Assembly: GCA_019055375.1 (NCBI GenBank)
Contig: JAHQIW010001986.1
Location: forward strand, 1-64,000
DNA length: 64,000 nt
Direction: 5' to 3'
From: Parelaphostrongylus tenuis
Taxonomy: Eukaryota > Nematoda > Chromadorea > Rhabditida > Metastrongylidae
In this document: in pieces, positions 11,345 through 20,759 of the stretch
How positions within the stretch are numbered: position 1 is the stretch's first letter
How the letters are laid out: each line of letters begins with the position of its first letter
Notes under the pieces: model-generated
What the model saw: the letters and a program-made list of their open reading frames with translations, nothing else
Told to the model about the DNA's origin: nothing
The model's database searches: none
Translations under genes and position numbers: made by a program

Positions 11345-12790
11345 CATTTTCAGCTTATAAAGGAGAAGTTATGAACATGGTTTGAAATCAGAAACTTGAC
11401 TGAGGAAACAGATCTTTTGCGGTTTCGCGGTTGAGTTCACTTAACTGGTAACTGCCACTTATTCCCACTGCAGTTGCCTAAATTGCTCCCGAATTTTGAA
11501 ATTCACATCCTGAGTACATCTAAGTGTGGAAAGGTTCGATAAACCATCCGACACAGTGACAACGTGGAGCCTTTTTTTCATCATCATCGAACTATATATG
11601 AAATTTTAGTATTAATAAGTTTTGTGATTTTTTAAAGTAATATACTTTGGTCTAGTGAAACGACAGTTTTGAAATGAAGTAATAAAGCCTGACAGTGATG
11701 AACCTTTTTACCTAAGCTCCTTGCTATTGAACGAGCAGCACTGCCACTGAAGTTTCAAAAGGAGGAACGCATTATTGAAAAAACATCAATTAGACCAGCC
11801 ACAACAGCCGAACACAATTTCAAAAGATCAAAAATGGTAGTGCAGTCTTTAATCTTAGAGTAGGAATTAAATCAGAGTGTTTATGGTTTCCAACAAAAGT
11901 AGATTACTGCTTTTCACCAATTTATTTCGCTGACAGTGTCTTTGAAGAAAACGATGACGAAGGCTAGAGATATTTGTAGAATTCTGTGACATAAAACTGT
12001 CATAAAAATACTGATATGCTCACTACAGCTTTCTAATAACATCCTTACAGTAAAGCAGTCGGCTGTTTTCAACTTAGTGGTCTTTTTTTAACTTGGATTA
12101 CTTGAACGGCCCGTCTACACTGGTGTGCGAGCCCCAACACCTACTCCATTCTTCCGTTTGTTGCGCGACAGTCGTCCATGACGGTGATCTAATTTGGGCA
12201 TCGCAACTGGTGCGAATGTCATAGATTGATCTGAAAAATATCGGCAGCTGCGAGTACAGCTCCCTAATTCTTTAAACGAACGCGTCCGATCCACGTGTAA
12301 GTGGTCGTCCTTGAGAACACTTCTAGCATTCAATTCCTTTATTCGCATTCAAGGCTTGACATCGTAGATATGGTCGAGCACGTCTCTTTACAATCTTGAC
12401 GACTGTTAGGGTGGGGAATCCGCAGGGTGTTCATTTGTCTTTGCCGGAAAGTGTTTGGGGGGTTGGGGATCACTCCCGAGTTGAGCCGCTCCTAACATTA
12501 TAGCCCTCGGCCACAGAACCCTTTACCCAAGGTCGATATGATCGTTAAAAATTCGAAATCGTTACATTTTATGATTTCTTAATTTTACTGACTTGGCAGC
12601 GGTATATTGCCACAAATATTCAACCCGAAGATGTGGAGCGGTAAGCAAGAGCAGGGTGAAAAAAGTGGGAAGGGGCCTACTCCCTCTTTGAACGATTCTT
12701 CCTCAACATGCATAGACTGGCACGTTCTGTAAATTCTTGAAGTTTCTCGCAGTAATACGATGTTATAAAGTCATGAACTTGAACGGGTTT
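11345..12790. other. Gene-free stretch
   Basis: No convincing exon or repeat. A G-rich segment (about 12400-12500) contains GGGGGGTTGGGG. A 77-codon minus-strand frame at 12115-12348 is unrecognised. Confidence 0.3.
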
Positions 12791-12792
12791 CC

Positions 12793-13015
12793 CCGAGCAC
12801 GTGTAGCGAAGTGGCTAGAGGTGTTCTGCGCCACACACGTAGTCGCTCAAACGATGATCGATCGAACCCTAGCTCTGAGCTCACTAAGACTTCCATCTCT
12901 CAGAGGTCGGGAAATCGACTAAACTTGTATGAGTGGACAGCAGTCTAACTCAGCACTTCGGTATGCGATTGCGATATTGTAAAGAGCAGATGTACATTCA
13001 ATCACCTCAAATGTA
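12793..13015 (+). repeat. SINE B copy, plus strand
   Basis: The head reads ACGTGTAGCGAAGTGGCTAG (box A diverged), then GATCGATCGAACCCTAGCTC as the box B region, and ends ATGTACATTCAATCACCTCA. Same layout as 8385-8625. Confidence 0.75.
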
Positions 13016-13084
13016 TTCCACCACGTAATTGCATTACAGACATTGTTGCAAATCCATCTCATCAACTGTTTTGAATCTTGATGT

Positions 13085-13165
13085 AAACATTCAGTATAGT
13101 ATACTATATACTATATATTATATATATCTTTATTATATCATACTATATATTATATTGTAAACTAA
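13085..13165. repeat. TA-rich low-complexity run
   Basis: About 80 bp of ATACTATATACTATAT-like sequence with the tetramer TATA dominating. It probably marks the tail of the neighbouring SINE or replication slippage. Confidence 0.6.
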
Positions 13166-13214
13166 TAACATCATACTACTGCAAGTGGCAGTCAAAATAG
13201 AAAGAATTATGACT

Positions 13215-13470
13215 GATTATCGATATCCAATGTCTGTCAACTCAAGTGGTTTCAGTGCCGATAACGGCTGCCCCTCCATACCGTCGACGGTTGGCTGTTG
13301 GCAGACAACGCGTTATAGCGTAAATAAGAGTGCTGCGCAAAACGAGCGTCGGTAGTGCAACGGTTAGCATACGCTCCCGGAAAGAGTGAGATCTGGGTTC
13401 GAATCCCTGCCGACGCAAACGTTTTTGCACAGTACTCCACATATTGGACATTCAGTATAGTTTGTGAGGA
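13215..13470 (+). repeat. SINE A copy with intact tRNA-like cloverleaf
   Basis: A 5' body with GTCGACGGTTGGCTGTTGGC and AAGAGTGCTGCGCAAAAC precedes a tRNA-like block at 13346-13416, then TTTTTGCACAGTACTCCACA. The same body and tail are found around 16440-16850, 20160-20740, 32865-33190 and 61225-61425. Box B GGTTCGAATCC is exact, so RNA polymerase III transcription is plausible for the ancestor. Confidence 0.8.
13346..13416 (+). other. tRNA-like cloverleaf inside SINE A, not a functional tRNA
   Basis: All four arms pair: acceptor GCGTCGG/CCGACGC (7 bp), D stem GTGC/GCAT with one G-U, anticodon stem CGCTC/GAGTG with one G-U, a 4-nt variable loop, and T stem CTGGG/CCCTG with one mismatch around the loop TTCGAAT. 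The anticodon loop is CCGGAAA, so position 33 is C instead of the universal U and the nominal anticodon GGA (Ser) lacks the long variable arm of real tRNA-Ser. It is therefore a SINE head or tRNA pseudogene, not a tRNA gene. Confidence 0.7.
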
Positions 13471-13479
13471 TGTTTAACA

Positions 13480-13690
13480 CCTTACTAAGGTTAATACGTT
13501 AGTGCCATACGTAAGTCTCGAAAGTCGCTCTCCGTAACATCTTTATCATGCTCTATCACCAAAAAGAACGCCTCTCCACCTGCTATGAAGTGGGGTTCAA
13601 TTTGGGTGGTGAGCCACTGATGAAGAGGACGACGCTTTCAAAACGTATGTTTGGCTCAAACGTATCAACCTCGATGAGGCTTTAAATATT
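13480..13690 (+). repeat. Repeat with hammerhead-like motif
   Basis: Ends resemble 58279-58630: GGTTAATACGTTAGTGCC at the left and CAAACGTATCAACCTCG at the right form an imperfect inverted pair. The interior carries a decayed hammerhead-like segment (13611-13657). Confidence 0.45.
13611..13657 (+). ncRNA. Decayed hammerhead-like motif (second family)
   Basis: GAGCCA then CTGATGA, a weak stem-loop (GAGG...CTTT), AAAA in place of GAAA, a 2-bp AC/GT hairpin and TGGCTC. Stem I is a perfect 6 bp and the CTGATGA box is exact, but the catalytic G12 is replaced by A, so self-cleavage is not expected. The layout (stem I, core, stem II, core, tiny stem III, stem I) is that of a type I hammerhead. Confidence 0.4.
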
Positions 13691-13694
13691 CTAA

Positions 13695-14220
13695 CAGATT
13701 AAGACTAATTTAAAGAGAGTAGATCGCTAGATTCTTCGGGCTTTGGTCATCGTTTTTTCCACACAATAGTGTAAGTAAAAACTCGAAAGAGCAGTTGAGT
13801 TAACTGCAGTCCAAATGAGTGGCAATTGCCACTTTAGTGAACTTGATCGCGAAACAGCTTCAGAACAGTTTCGTTGTGCAGATTGTTTCCCTTCAGCCGT
13901 TTCCGTACCTCTTGTGCAATTCAGCTGGAAACAAAGTTTCTCAATAAGATTCTCGCCTGTGTTTCGACGCGTTTCATCTTTTCCAGAGCCGATGATTCGA
14001 GTCGATTATCCACTTCGTGTTAGATGTGGATCTTCGACTTCGTGATGTACGTGTAGAATCTTCTTTTATCTAGCACCGCTCGTATGGATAAACTTTACTT
14101 GACGATGTTCTCATGTACAGGATAGTTCGCATAATAATACCCGTTGATAACGGCAAAACCCCTTTTTTGCGGGCAGTCTACCTTGGTGCAGTTGATGCTA
14201 TTATCCCCTAGTTCAAAGCA
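13695..14220. other. No recognised gene
   Basis: A 76-codon plus-strand frame at 13815-14045 is unrecognised and lacks splice or start support. Nothing else is evident. Confidence 0.3.
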
Positions 14221-14248
14221 TAGTAATGTTCTGAAATTTCTGATTGGT

Positions 14249-14284
14249 GGCTCTGAAGAGGACGAAAACATCGAAGCATTAGGC
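14249..14284 (+). ncRNA. Decayed hammerhead-like motif (second family)
   Basis: GGCT, CTGAAGA, a spacer, CGAAGCATTAGG. The CTGANGA box is present but GAAA has become GAAG and the 3' strand of stem I is altered. Included because the same order GGCT-CTGANGA-...-GAAA-..TT-AGCC recurs at 36657-36691. Confidence 0.3.
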
Positions 14285-14809
14285 GAACAAATCTTATTTG
14301 TTTAACTTGTACAAAGATATACCATAAATAAGCTATCATGGATTGACATTGTCGAGATTGGAGCAAAGTCGCTTCACAAGATATTCTCATTACATTTTTA
14401 AGTTGCTCCACTAGCCGTCTCTACACATCAGAATATATTTCATTGAAGTTTACAGATGTTGCTCTGCCCTGCCGTCTTTTTTTTTCAAATTTGTTATACC
14501 TACGGTAGCCAATAAGCGGCAAAAACGGTGATGGAATTCTTAAGACCGATTACCTATTAGCATCAGTGATAGTGGACCAATATCGTTTGGCGTTTCTTGG
14601 CTGAAGGGCATAGAAAAATTGTTCAGTACTCTTGATTGCTCTAAGTGCATAATGGTCTAACTGTTATAGAATTCTTTACTCCTACTTCGTATTTTTTGTA
14701 GCCCGAAGATTTACAGAGCATGCTTTACCGGTCTGCCATCACCTGTGCATACCTCTATATGAAATGTGACTAGTAACGAGACAATGCTTTTCGCTTGTTG
14801 CTATCTGCT

Positions 14810-15090
14810 TATGAAATATGCGACTTCCTAAACTACAAACGCCTATTTTTGATCAACTTGTGTTGCATGACATTTAGGAGAATGGCAGTGGATAATTTTG
14901 GCGAAATTGTATCGCTTTGTAGAACCCCCCATCTCTGCGGAATGGCGATATTTTGGTTATCAAATCTTTATATAGCTCACGAGAAATCGTTATGAATCGA
15001 GTAGGGATTCCCTCGTTGCCCAGAACCTCTATAACCGCTTCTGTTTCGACCAAATCAAAGGCTTTCTCAAAGTCGATCATAGTGAGACAG
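14810..15090 (-). pseudogene. Internal RTE reverse-transcriptase fragment, minus strand
   Basis: Minus-strand reading gives MIDFEKAFDLVETEAVIEVL (motif A with its Asp), then GNEGIPTRFI and RELYKDL, a frameshift, SDTISPKLSTAIL and NVMQ. These match the region between motifs A and C of the element at 2640-6090. Both ends are cut off, with neither endonuclease nor FADD box present. Confidence 0.85.
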
Positions 15091-15094
15091 AGTA

Positions 15095-15880
15095 AAAATT
15101 TATAACATGGAATGATTACAAATACAGTGAAGTAGAAGTAATATGCACATAACATACAATGAAATGATGGCGATTGAATTATGCAGTAAGTATGAACCTC
15201 AGTGTCTGATCCCACGAACCCCATATCTAAAGATGATCCAATGGTGCTATACAATGAAAAAAGCGGTAACTTAACACTGAGATGAAATATAAGACATCAT
15301 GAATGATGTTTATTTATGGTCAGGTTGGTATGAAGAGGCAACGAAGGTAGCAACCGCGGCCGAGCTTCAAACGGTGTCGTTGTTGAGCTGTCGTCAATGA
15401 CACTGCTACGAGCGTGACTATTTTTCACTCATCCTGTAGGTGTAAGCCTGTGAAGAGGTGAAATGCGCAGTGCGGAACAACTGAGAGGCGAAAAACTCGA
15501 GCCAGCTGTTATGACTAATCTGTCGCTGTGCCAAGTCTGCAACCTCATGTAGCAATAGTCATGAGTTTGTGAAGTAAGAGGATTGCAGTGATACGGAGTA
15601 TAACTTCCATACGCGCCCAGGTTTTATGCTTCTATGCGACATTAGTTTCAAGCCTGCTGACTAGGTATCTATGCGAAAACCGAGTGGTCTACAGATTGCA
15701 CTTACATAGTTGCTTTCGTACGATTTACAAGAGATTGGGTAAACGGTACCAACACTCATGCGATCACTGTCTTTACCATTAGGGCACACTGTGCACTCTC
15801 GCGCTACTTAGTCGGCCATTAAACCGATTGTAAACTGGTTGGCGCCTCATAGCGTTTGGCAGCATCCGTTCATTAGTGTT
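15095..15880. other. No recognised gene
   Basis: Moderately GC-rich around 15340-15560. The phrase CACTGTCTTTACCATTAGGG (15765) recurs in variant form near 41205, hinting at a dispersed repeat. Otherwise unassigned. Confidence 0.3.
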
Positions 15881-15881
15881 T

Positions 15882-16258
15882 GAACCAACTTGTCATGTGG
15901 TCTGGTAAGGGCTCTTGTACAGCCCGATGCACGTGTTTCGTCGTTACAGACTCGTCAGTCGAGCAGAACCCGTCGTCTTTCAATCTTTTTATTAGTCAGT
16001 TTTCTCGGGAGACCTACTCTCCCTGCAGAGCTATCGAAGACGAACGTTCGACATTTTATGTCAAGTGAAATCTTCACCTAACAGAGTGTTGTACTCTCGA
16101 TTGCTCTTTGGCTGTAGGGAGAGTAGGGCTCCCGAGAGAACTGACTAATAAAAAGATCGAAAGACGACGGGTTCTGCCCGGCTGATGAGTCTGTAAGGAC
16201 GAAACACGTGTATCGGGCTATACAAGAGCCCTTACCAGACCACATGACAAGTTGGCTC
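15882..16258. mobile_element. Fold-back element with 147-bp arms carrying hammerhead motifs
   Basis: Left arm 15882-16028 and right arm 16112-16258 are near-perfect inverted copies separated by 83 bp. Each arm contains ACACGTGTTTCGTC.TTACAG or its complement, the hammerhead region. Compared with 35008-35250, each arm is one repeat unit, so this looks like two units joined head to head, not a simple terminal-repeat transposon. The right arm has the intact ribozyme motif (16169-16231). The left arm, read on the minus strand, has CTGACGA and GAAA but has lost the U next to the cleavage site. Confidence 0.85.
16169..16231 (+). ncRNA. Hammerhead ribozyme motif, type I with minimal stem III
   Basis: Stem I is formed by GGGTTCT plus GCCCGG (16169-16181) with TCGGGC (16213-16218) and AGAGCCC (16225-16231), leaving the 6-nt bulge TATACA. 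Core box CTGATGA spans 16182-16188. Stem II is GTCT-GTAA-GGAC (16189-16200), capped by a GNRA tetraloop. GAA and the closing A follow at 16201-16204, and ACACGTGT gives a 2-bp stem III. The conserved U is 16211, H17 is A16212, and cleavage is predicted between 16212 and 16213. Every conserved core position is met. Type I hammerheads with tiny stem III are known from Penelope-like elements and process retroelement RNA; the function here is inferred. Confidence 0.78.
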
Positions 16259-16439
16259 GAATAATAATGATAGGATTCATTGGAAATAAAAGGTATAATA
16301 TTTTTGGTAGTACTTTGATCATTGCTACCGATTTCCTCGGTTTGCCAGTTTGAGTCAGAGTTTCATAGCTACACTTGTTTTGTTTGTAAAATATCACTAG
16401 ATGAATAACACCTTTCTTTTGCTAATATTATCGTCCAGA

Positions 16440-16725
16440 TTCACGATGAGCCCATTTTGGGCAACGCTCTTTCTACGCTACATCGCATCTGTCTGTCAGT
16501 GCCAGTAGTCGATGGCCTAGTCCGGGTAGTCACTATCGATATTAGACCCAATCAAGCTGGCAAGTATTGAGAATTGAATACTCGAATCGATTTCTTTTCG
16601 TTTGACCACTTTTAGCGGCAGTATGATGTTTCAGATATGCAAAGTGATGTAGAGTGATATGCAAAACTTTTGCGTCAGGCGGAGCGCGTCCTGTTACACT
16701 AACGTAAAAAGAATAACGTGTAAAA
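16440..16725 (-). repeat. SINE A copy, minus strand
   Basis: The reverse complement reads GACGCAAAAGTTTTGCATAT, then the GCTAAAAGTGGTCAAACGAA block, the spacer, and GTAGCGTAGAAAGAGCGTTG. It lies head to head with the plus-strand copy that begins at 16727. Confidence 0.72.
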
Positions 16726-16726
16726 T

Positions 16727-16850
16727 GGACGTCAGTAATGCAATGAGTTAGAGCACACGCTCCCGAACAGATTGAGATGTGGGTTCAAATCCCGCCTGAC
16801 GCAAAAGCTTTGGACATCACTCTATATCATTGGGTATATCTAAAAAACAT
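16727..16850 (+). repeat. SINE A copy, plus strand
   Basis: tRNA-like block with T arm GTGGG-TTCAAAT-CCCGC (5 bp) and the near-palindromic ends GACGTCAG...CTGACGC. The tail GACATCACTCTATATCATTG follows. Anticodon and D arms are partly decayed. Confidence 0.75.
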
Positions 16851-17162
16851 ACACCCCTGAAAACGGTCAAACAATGAGAGTTCGATTTAATTCACAGTCG
16901 TTGACAAATATGAGAAGAACATATTTATACCCATTAACCTCAAGAATTTTAACGCCATTCAAGCTCTGCCACTGGGATTATGAATCTTGATTAAATGTCC
17001 TGCGTGTAATGTAAATTCTTTGCTGTACCTCGTATAGTCTATTAATGGTTGAGTCACGGTGAAAGACTATAAATTGTACATGATAGTTCATGATTACTTC
17101 TGACGAACGTGGCTTCGACCATTCTCAAGAAGTCATCATAGTGGCCACGTGGCTTATTTCAG

Positions 17163-18871
17163 AGACATTCGGGAAATAAAGCACGTATTTACAGAACACT
17201 TTATGATAGAGCAAGGCGTGGACTACATACCAGTAGACCACCTCTCCCAATAAGCTCCTGAAGCGGGAATTCTGTCAAGAGAGACAGAAACAGCACTTCA
17301 GGAAGGTGAGTGAACATAGCAAATCGTTGATTTTTTTGTTTATTTTTTTGAGACTAATTTGTGGACCCTATGAAATCGTATTTCTCTAGAACAGTTACCC
17401 TTCTTCGTGTTTTCTTTGTCGAATCAGGTTTCCAGATGCACTTGAAATGCTATTATTTATCGAGTGACCATAATGCTCTAATTGTTCTCCATCCAGTCAT
17501 CTATTCTAATAATCAATATCTGTATCGTCTTCCGTTGCTCATCTTGAAGTAGTATCCATTCATTCTTCTTATAGGATGAACTGGTAGATGAAATTGCTTC
17601 ACCACATAATGGTCGCTATGAAGTTAGTTCTCGCTCAGATGACTGCCACGCATTTGTTAAATGCAGCAAGACTATTTCTTCTTCGAGAAGGCCAGGCGCC
17701 ATAAGCAGCCTTGTAACATTTGTTCTAACTCGTAAGATTTTGAATCGGTAGTTCGAAGTATTTTTCCATAGGTTGTGAAGCGCCTCACTGCGAATCTTCC
17801 TCCTACTCATCTCAGTGGAGAGATTGCGAGAACATAGTGCTCGAAGAAAACGCGTCACGGCCACGTGCGCCTCTTAAACGGGTAACACTTTCAATCATAT
17901 AACATAATTTACTTCGCTAAAGTCAATAGTTTCAAGCTCAAGTACCAAAACCGTAGTCACATCACCTGCTCTCCTCACAAGTAGTTTCCTGCCTGTTTTG
18001 TCCGAAATAGCCAGCATATGCTTAGGGGTACTCATAGCTGAAACATAAAACAACATTGGACGACTAAGCTAAACTCTTAGATTTTTGTTTGTCGTAAAGT
18101 TTTAGTTCAATATTATTTCGCCCTTATAGCTTGACATATACACTACTTTGGTGCAAAATTTCGGCCTTAACCTCGTCAACTCGTCAATATGCTCAGGATG
18201 CAGTGACTTGCTGAGTGATTTGTAATCGTAATATATTTGCGAAATTTCCGTTTGCCACTAATATTTTCGATTCACCGTACGACACTTGACAATCCTTTCT
18301 GTACTAACATAAACTTGCTGGTTTTCTTAAGATTAATCGAGTCTGAGCGTTAATATCCAAAACAGTGTGGTGCGCAAATGCGAGCAAGCAGCTGTTAGGA
18401 TTAGAAATATATCTGACTAGTAACTTACCATAGTTGGATTTCTAAGCAAAGTCTTTGGAGCTTTGAACTCAGTGAATTTTCATAAGTTTCCTTCGAACAT
18501 TTTCGACTGGTCATAAAAGGTAGATCTGCCTCTTTTTCAAATCACATTAATGTCACACGTTTCAGCCCAACCGGAGTAATTTAAGCTGTGAATCAGCTTT
18601 GCTCTCATCTCACTTCGCTGTGTCAAGGTGCGGCTGATAAACATTTTAACTGCTGAGGTGGATATACCATAGCTACGCTTTTAGTAACCTTATTTAGTTA
18701 AGATATCCTTCACGTCCTCCAACACCATCTCTTGATCAATGTGTTGAAATAAGAAGTAGCCAGTTTGGTCCGAACACGGCTGTTCCACCATCCTGCTCAC
18801 CATCGTCAGGACCATTGGTCGTTCAGAATGTGCCGCCAGTATCAAGTAATGCTGGATTCTCGGAAAGTTAG
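17163..18871 (+). CDS. Candidate five-exon gene, function unknown (3' part)
   Basis: Exons read: 17163-17305 after TTATTTCAG (starts RHSGNKARIYRTLYDRARRG; a frame change near 17250 leads to KLLKREFCQERQ) with a GTGAGT donor; 17575-17731 after CTTATAG (DELVDEIASPHNGRYEVSS) with GTAAGA; 17772-17881 (CEAPHCESSSYSSQWRDCEN); 18566-18627 after GTTTCAG; and a last exon from 18698 or 18703 to the stop at 18869-18871. The last exon is Pro/Ser-rich (FGPNTAVPPSCSPSSGPLVV). Exons 2-4 join in phase; introns include one of 40 bp. The tail looks like a disordered C-terminus. I do not recognise the family. The frame change in exon 1 may be a sequencing error or decay. An 82-codon minus-strand frame overlaps (17616-17864) and is the main rival reading. 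Confidence 0.42.
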
Positions 18872-19147
18872 TTTCCTTGAGGTATGCTCTTGCTTTTTAA
18901 AATTTCACACGTTATTGTGTTTTTGATGCACTCGCGACTTCCCATTTATCTAAGCACATTCGAGTCGTATATGAATTATATAGCTAGAATACTCCATTTT
19001 TTGCGAAACCTTTGTTGTCGTTGTATTTCCCTCATCATCATTACGTAATGTTTTGCAAATTACTGTTATATCGTGTCAATGTGTTTCTGACTGTTGTATA
19101 GATAATTAAAACTCAAAATCATGAGTACTGACTCCGTCATCATTTAT

Positions 19148-20155
19148 ATGAGCTATATAATAGAATGCTTTTTCATATTAATTTTTCGGAATCTTACAAT
19201 GTAATCGCCTCCGCTTAGAAAACGCGATTTCTCAAGAAATAGTAACATTTTTTTGCTAATAATAGCTATCAAAAGTCTCTTTGGCAATATTCCAAGCTTT
19301 CGTAGGATTAAATGATCAGTTAATTTGATTCTAGTTATGTAACTACCGCCGAAATTCGCTACTTGAAGGTGGGTGTGAAATATTCCTCGTTGGTGATGTG
19401 CCTTTTGACAAGGCATTCTCTAGAAACCGAGGGATTAGTGAAACTCAAGCTATTGGAGTGAAGTGTAGAACTTGTGAAAGAGAGTTCGTGTTCAAAAGTA
19501 AGAAATTTAGCTCAGCTAATCATATCTTAAGTTTCCTCAACAACAAACTGCCCATTCGTGGCTTTAATACTTGTTTCTAGTTGGAATCTTACTATTCAGA
19601 ACCAAAAAATCCGCTGCGGTGTTAAGACAATAAACTTCGGGAAACGAGAAGCGCATTTTTATATGCCTGAAGAAGTCAAGCCTAGTACTGAGAATTCCAT
19701 TTAATGACCTACGATTATTACTATATGTCCAGGTCTAAAGGTCCTTTCGAGAAAAGCTTAAAAAACCGGCGCATCTTACTGAGTATAAGTGCATTTCAAA
19801 TAATTCGATGTGCAAATTGTGTTATTCTAGTTAAATTCTGTGTTACTCTTTCTGAAAATGCTTCTAAGTGCTTCTAGTAATATTCGGACTGTTTTAGCGA
19901 TAATCAAAATTCTTCGCTGGTATAGCAAGATCTCGACTTCATCCATTTCATCAAACTTTCCCTAGTTCTCTTTGCGTTGTTAGCTTTGGCATTGTCTTGC
20001 TAAAGCAGAGCGGGCTTTCGACGAAACAATGTCGTGTACTTCGCCCACAACACATCGTAGACCCGATCTGTCTGCTCGCTGTTGAGTTCGTCATTAATGG
20101 CGCAAACCATTGGAACAAATTCGACATACAAGTACATCGGGTATTGAAGATCAAA
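19148..20155 (-). mobile_element. Mariner-like transposon remnant, copy 2
   Basis: Collinear with 855-1880. Coding traces on the minus strand at about 19900-20150 read DRVYDVLWAKYTTLFRRKPA and LLQQDNAKAN, close to the mariner VLLQHDNARPH block around the second catalytic Asp, then RTRESLMKWMK. Frameshifted, so inactive. It ends next to a SINE A cluster, as does copy 1. Confidence 0.75.
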
Positions 20156-20159
20156 TTGA

Positions 20160-20330
20160 ATTCTTTTCATAAATCGCTTCTAGCGGTGATATGATGATTC
20201 AGATATATGCAGTGATGTAGAATAATGTGCAAAAACTTTCGTCAGGAGGGACTAGAACCCGCACCTCACTCGTTTTAGGAGCTCTTGCTCTATCCGTTGC
20301 TCTACTGACACCCTTTTTGCACAGCACTCT
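20160..20330 (-). repeat. SINE A copy, minus strand
   Basis: The reverse complement contains GTCAGTAGAGCAACGGATAG, then GCGGGTTCTAGTCCC as the T-arm/box B region, CGAAAGTTTTTGCACATTAT and CCGCTAGAAGCGATTTATG. It lies head to head with the copy that follows. Confidence 0.75.
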
Positions 20331-20332
20331 AT

Positions 20333-20740
20333 CTATGGTAGTGCAATGGGTTACAAAACGCACTCCCGGGATAGAGTAAGATGTGTTCGAGTCCCGCTTG
20401 ACGCAGAAGTTTTGCACATCACTTTATATCACTGAGTATATCTGAGTCGTCATAACCACCGCTAGAAGCGGTTAAATAAAAGGAATTCTACCTAACCTTC
20501 GATATCCAATATCTGTCAGCTTAACTGGTTTCAATGACGAAATAGACTACCCGAGCCAGGCCGCTGACGGCTGGCGGCCGACAGATAGATGCCCTGCAAC
20601 GTAGAAAGAGTGCTGTGCAAAATGGGCATTAGCAGTGTAACGCATAGAGCACGCGCTCTCAAAAATAGTGGGGTGCGCTTCTAGTCCAGCCTGATGCGAA
20701 AGTATTGCACATCACTCTACATGAATGGGTATATCTGTTA
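20333..20740 (+). repeat. Two SINE A heads in tandem, plus strand
   Basis: The first tRNA-like head starts at about 20333 (GTAGTGCAATGGGTTACA, box B GTTCGAGTCCCG) and the second at about 20624 (GGCATTAGCAGTGTAACG, box B TTCTAGTCC). The 291-bp period includes the tail CACATCACTTTATATCACTG, CCGCTAGAAGCGGTTAAATA and the body AGACTACCCGAGCCAGGCCG. This gives the complete repeating unit. Confidence 0.75.
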
Positions 20741-20759
20741 CAGGATATCTTCAAAACTT

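Noticed and set aside
13346..13416. Functional tRNA-Ser gene
   Set aside because: No U at position 33, no long variable arm required of tRNA-Ser, and it lies inside a dispersed repeat.
17616..17864. 82-codon minus-strand frame (RRKIRSEALHNLWKNTSNYR)
   Set aside because: It overlaps plus-strand exons that join in phase and have acceptor and donor sites. Kept only as the rival reading.
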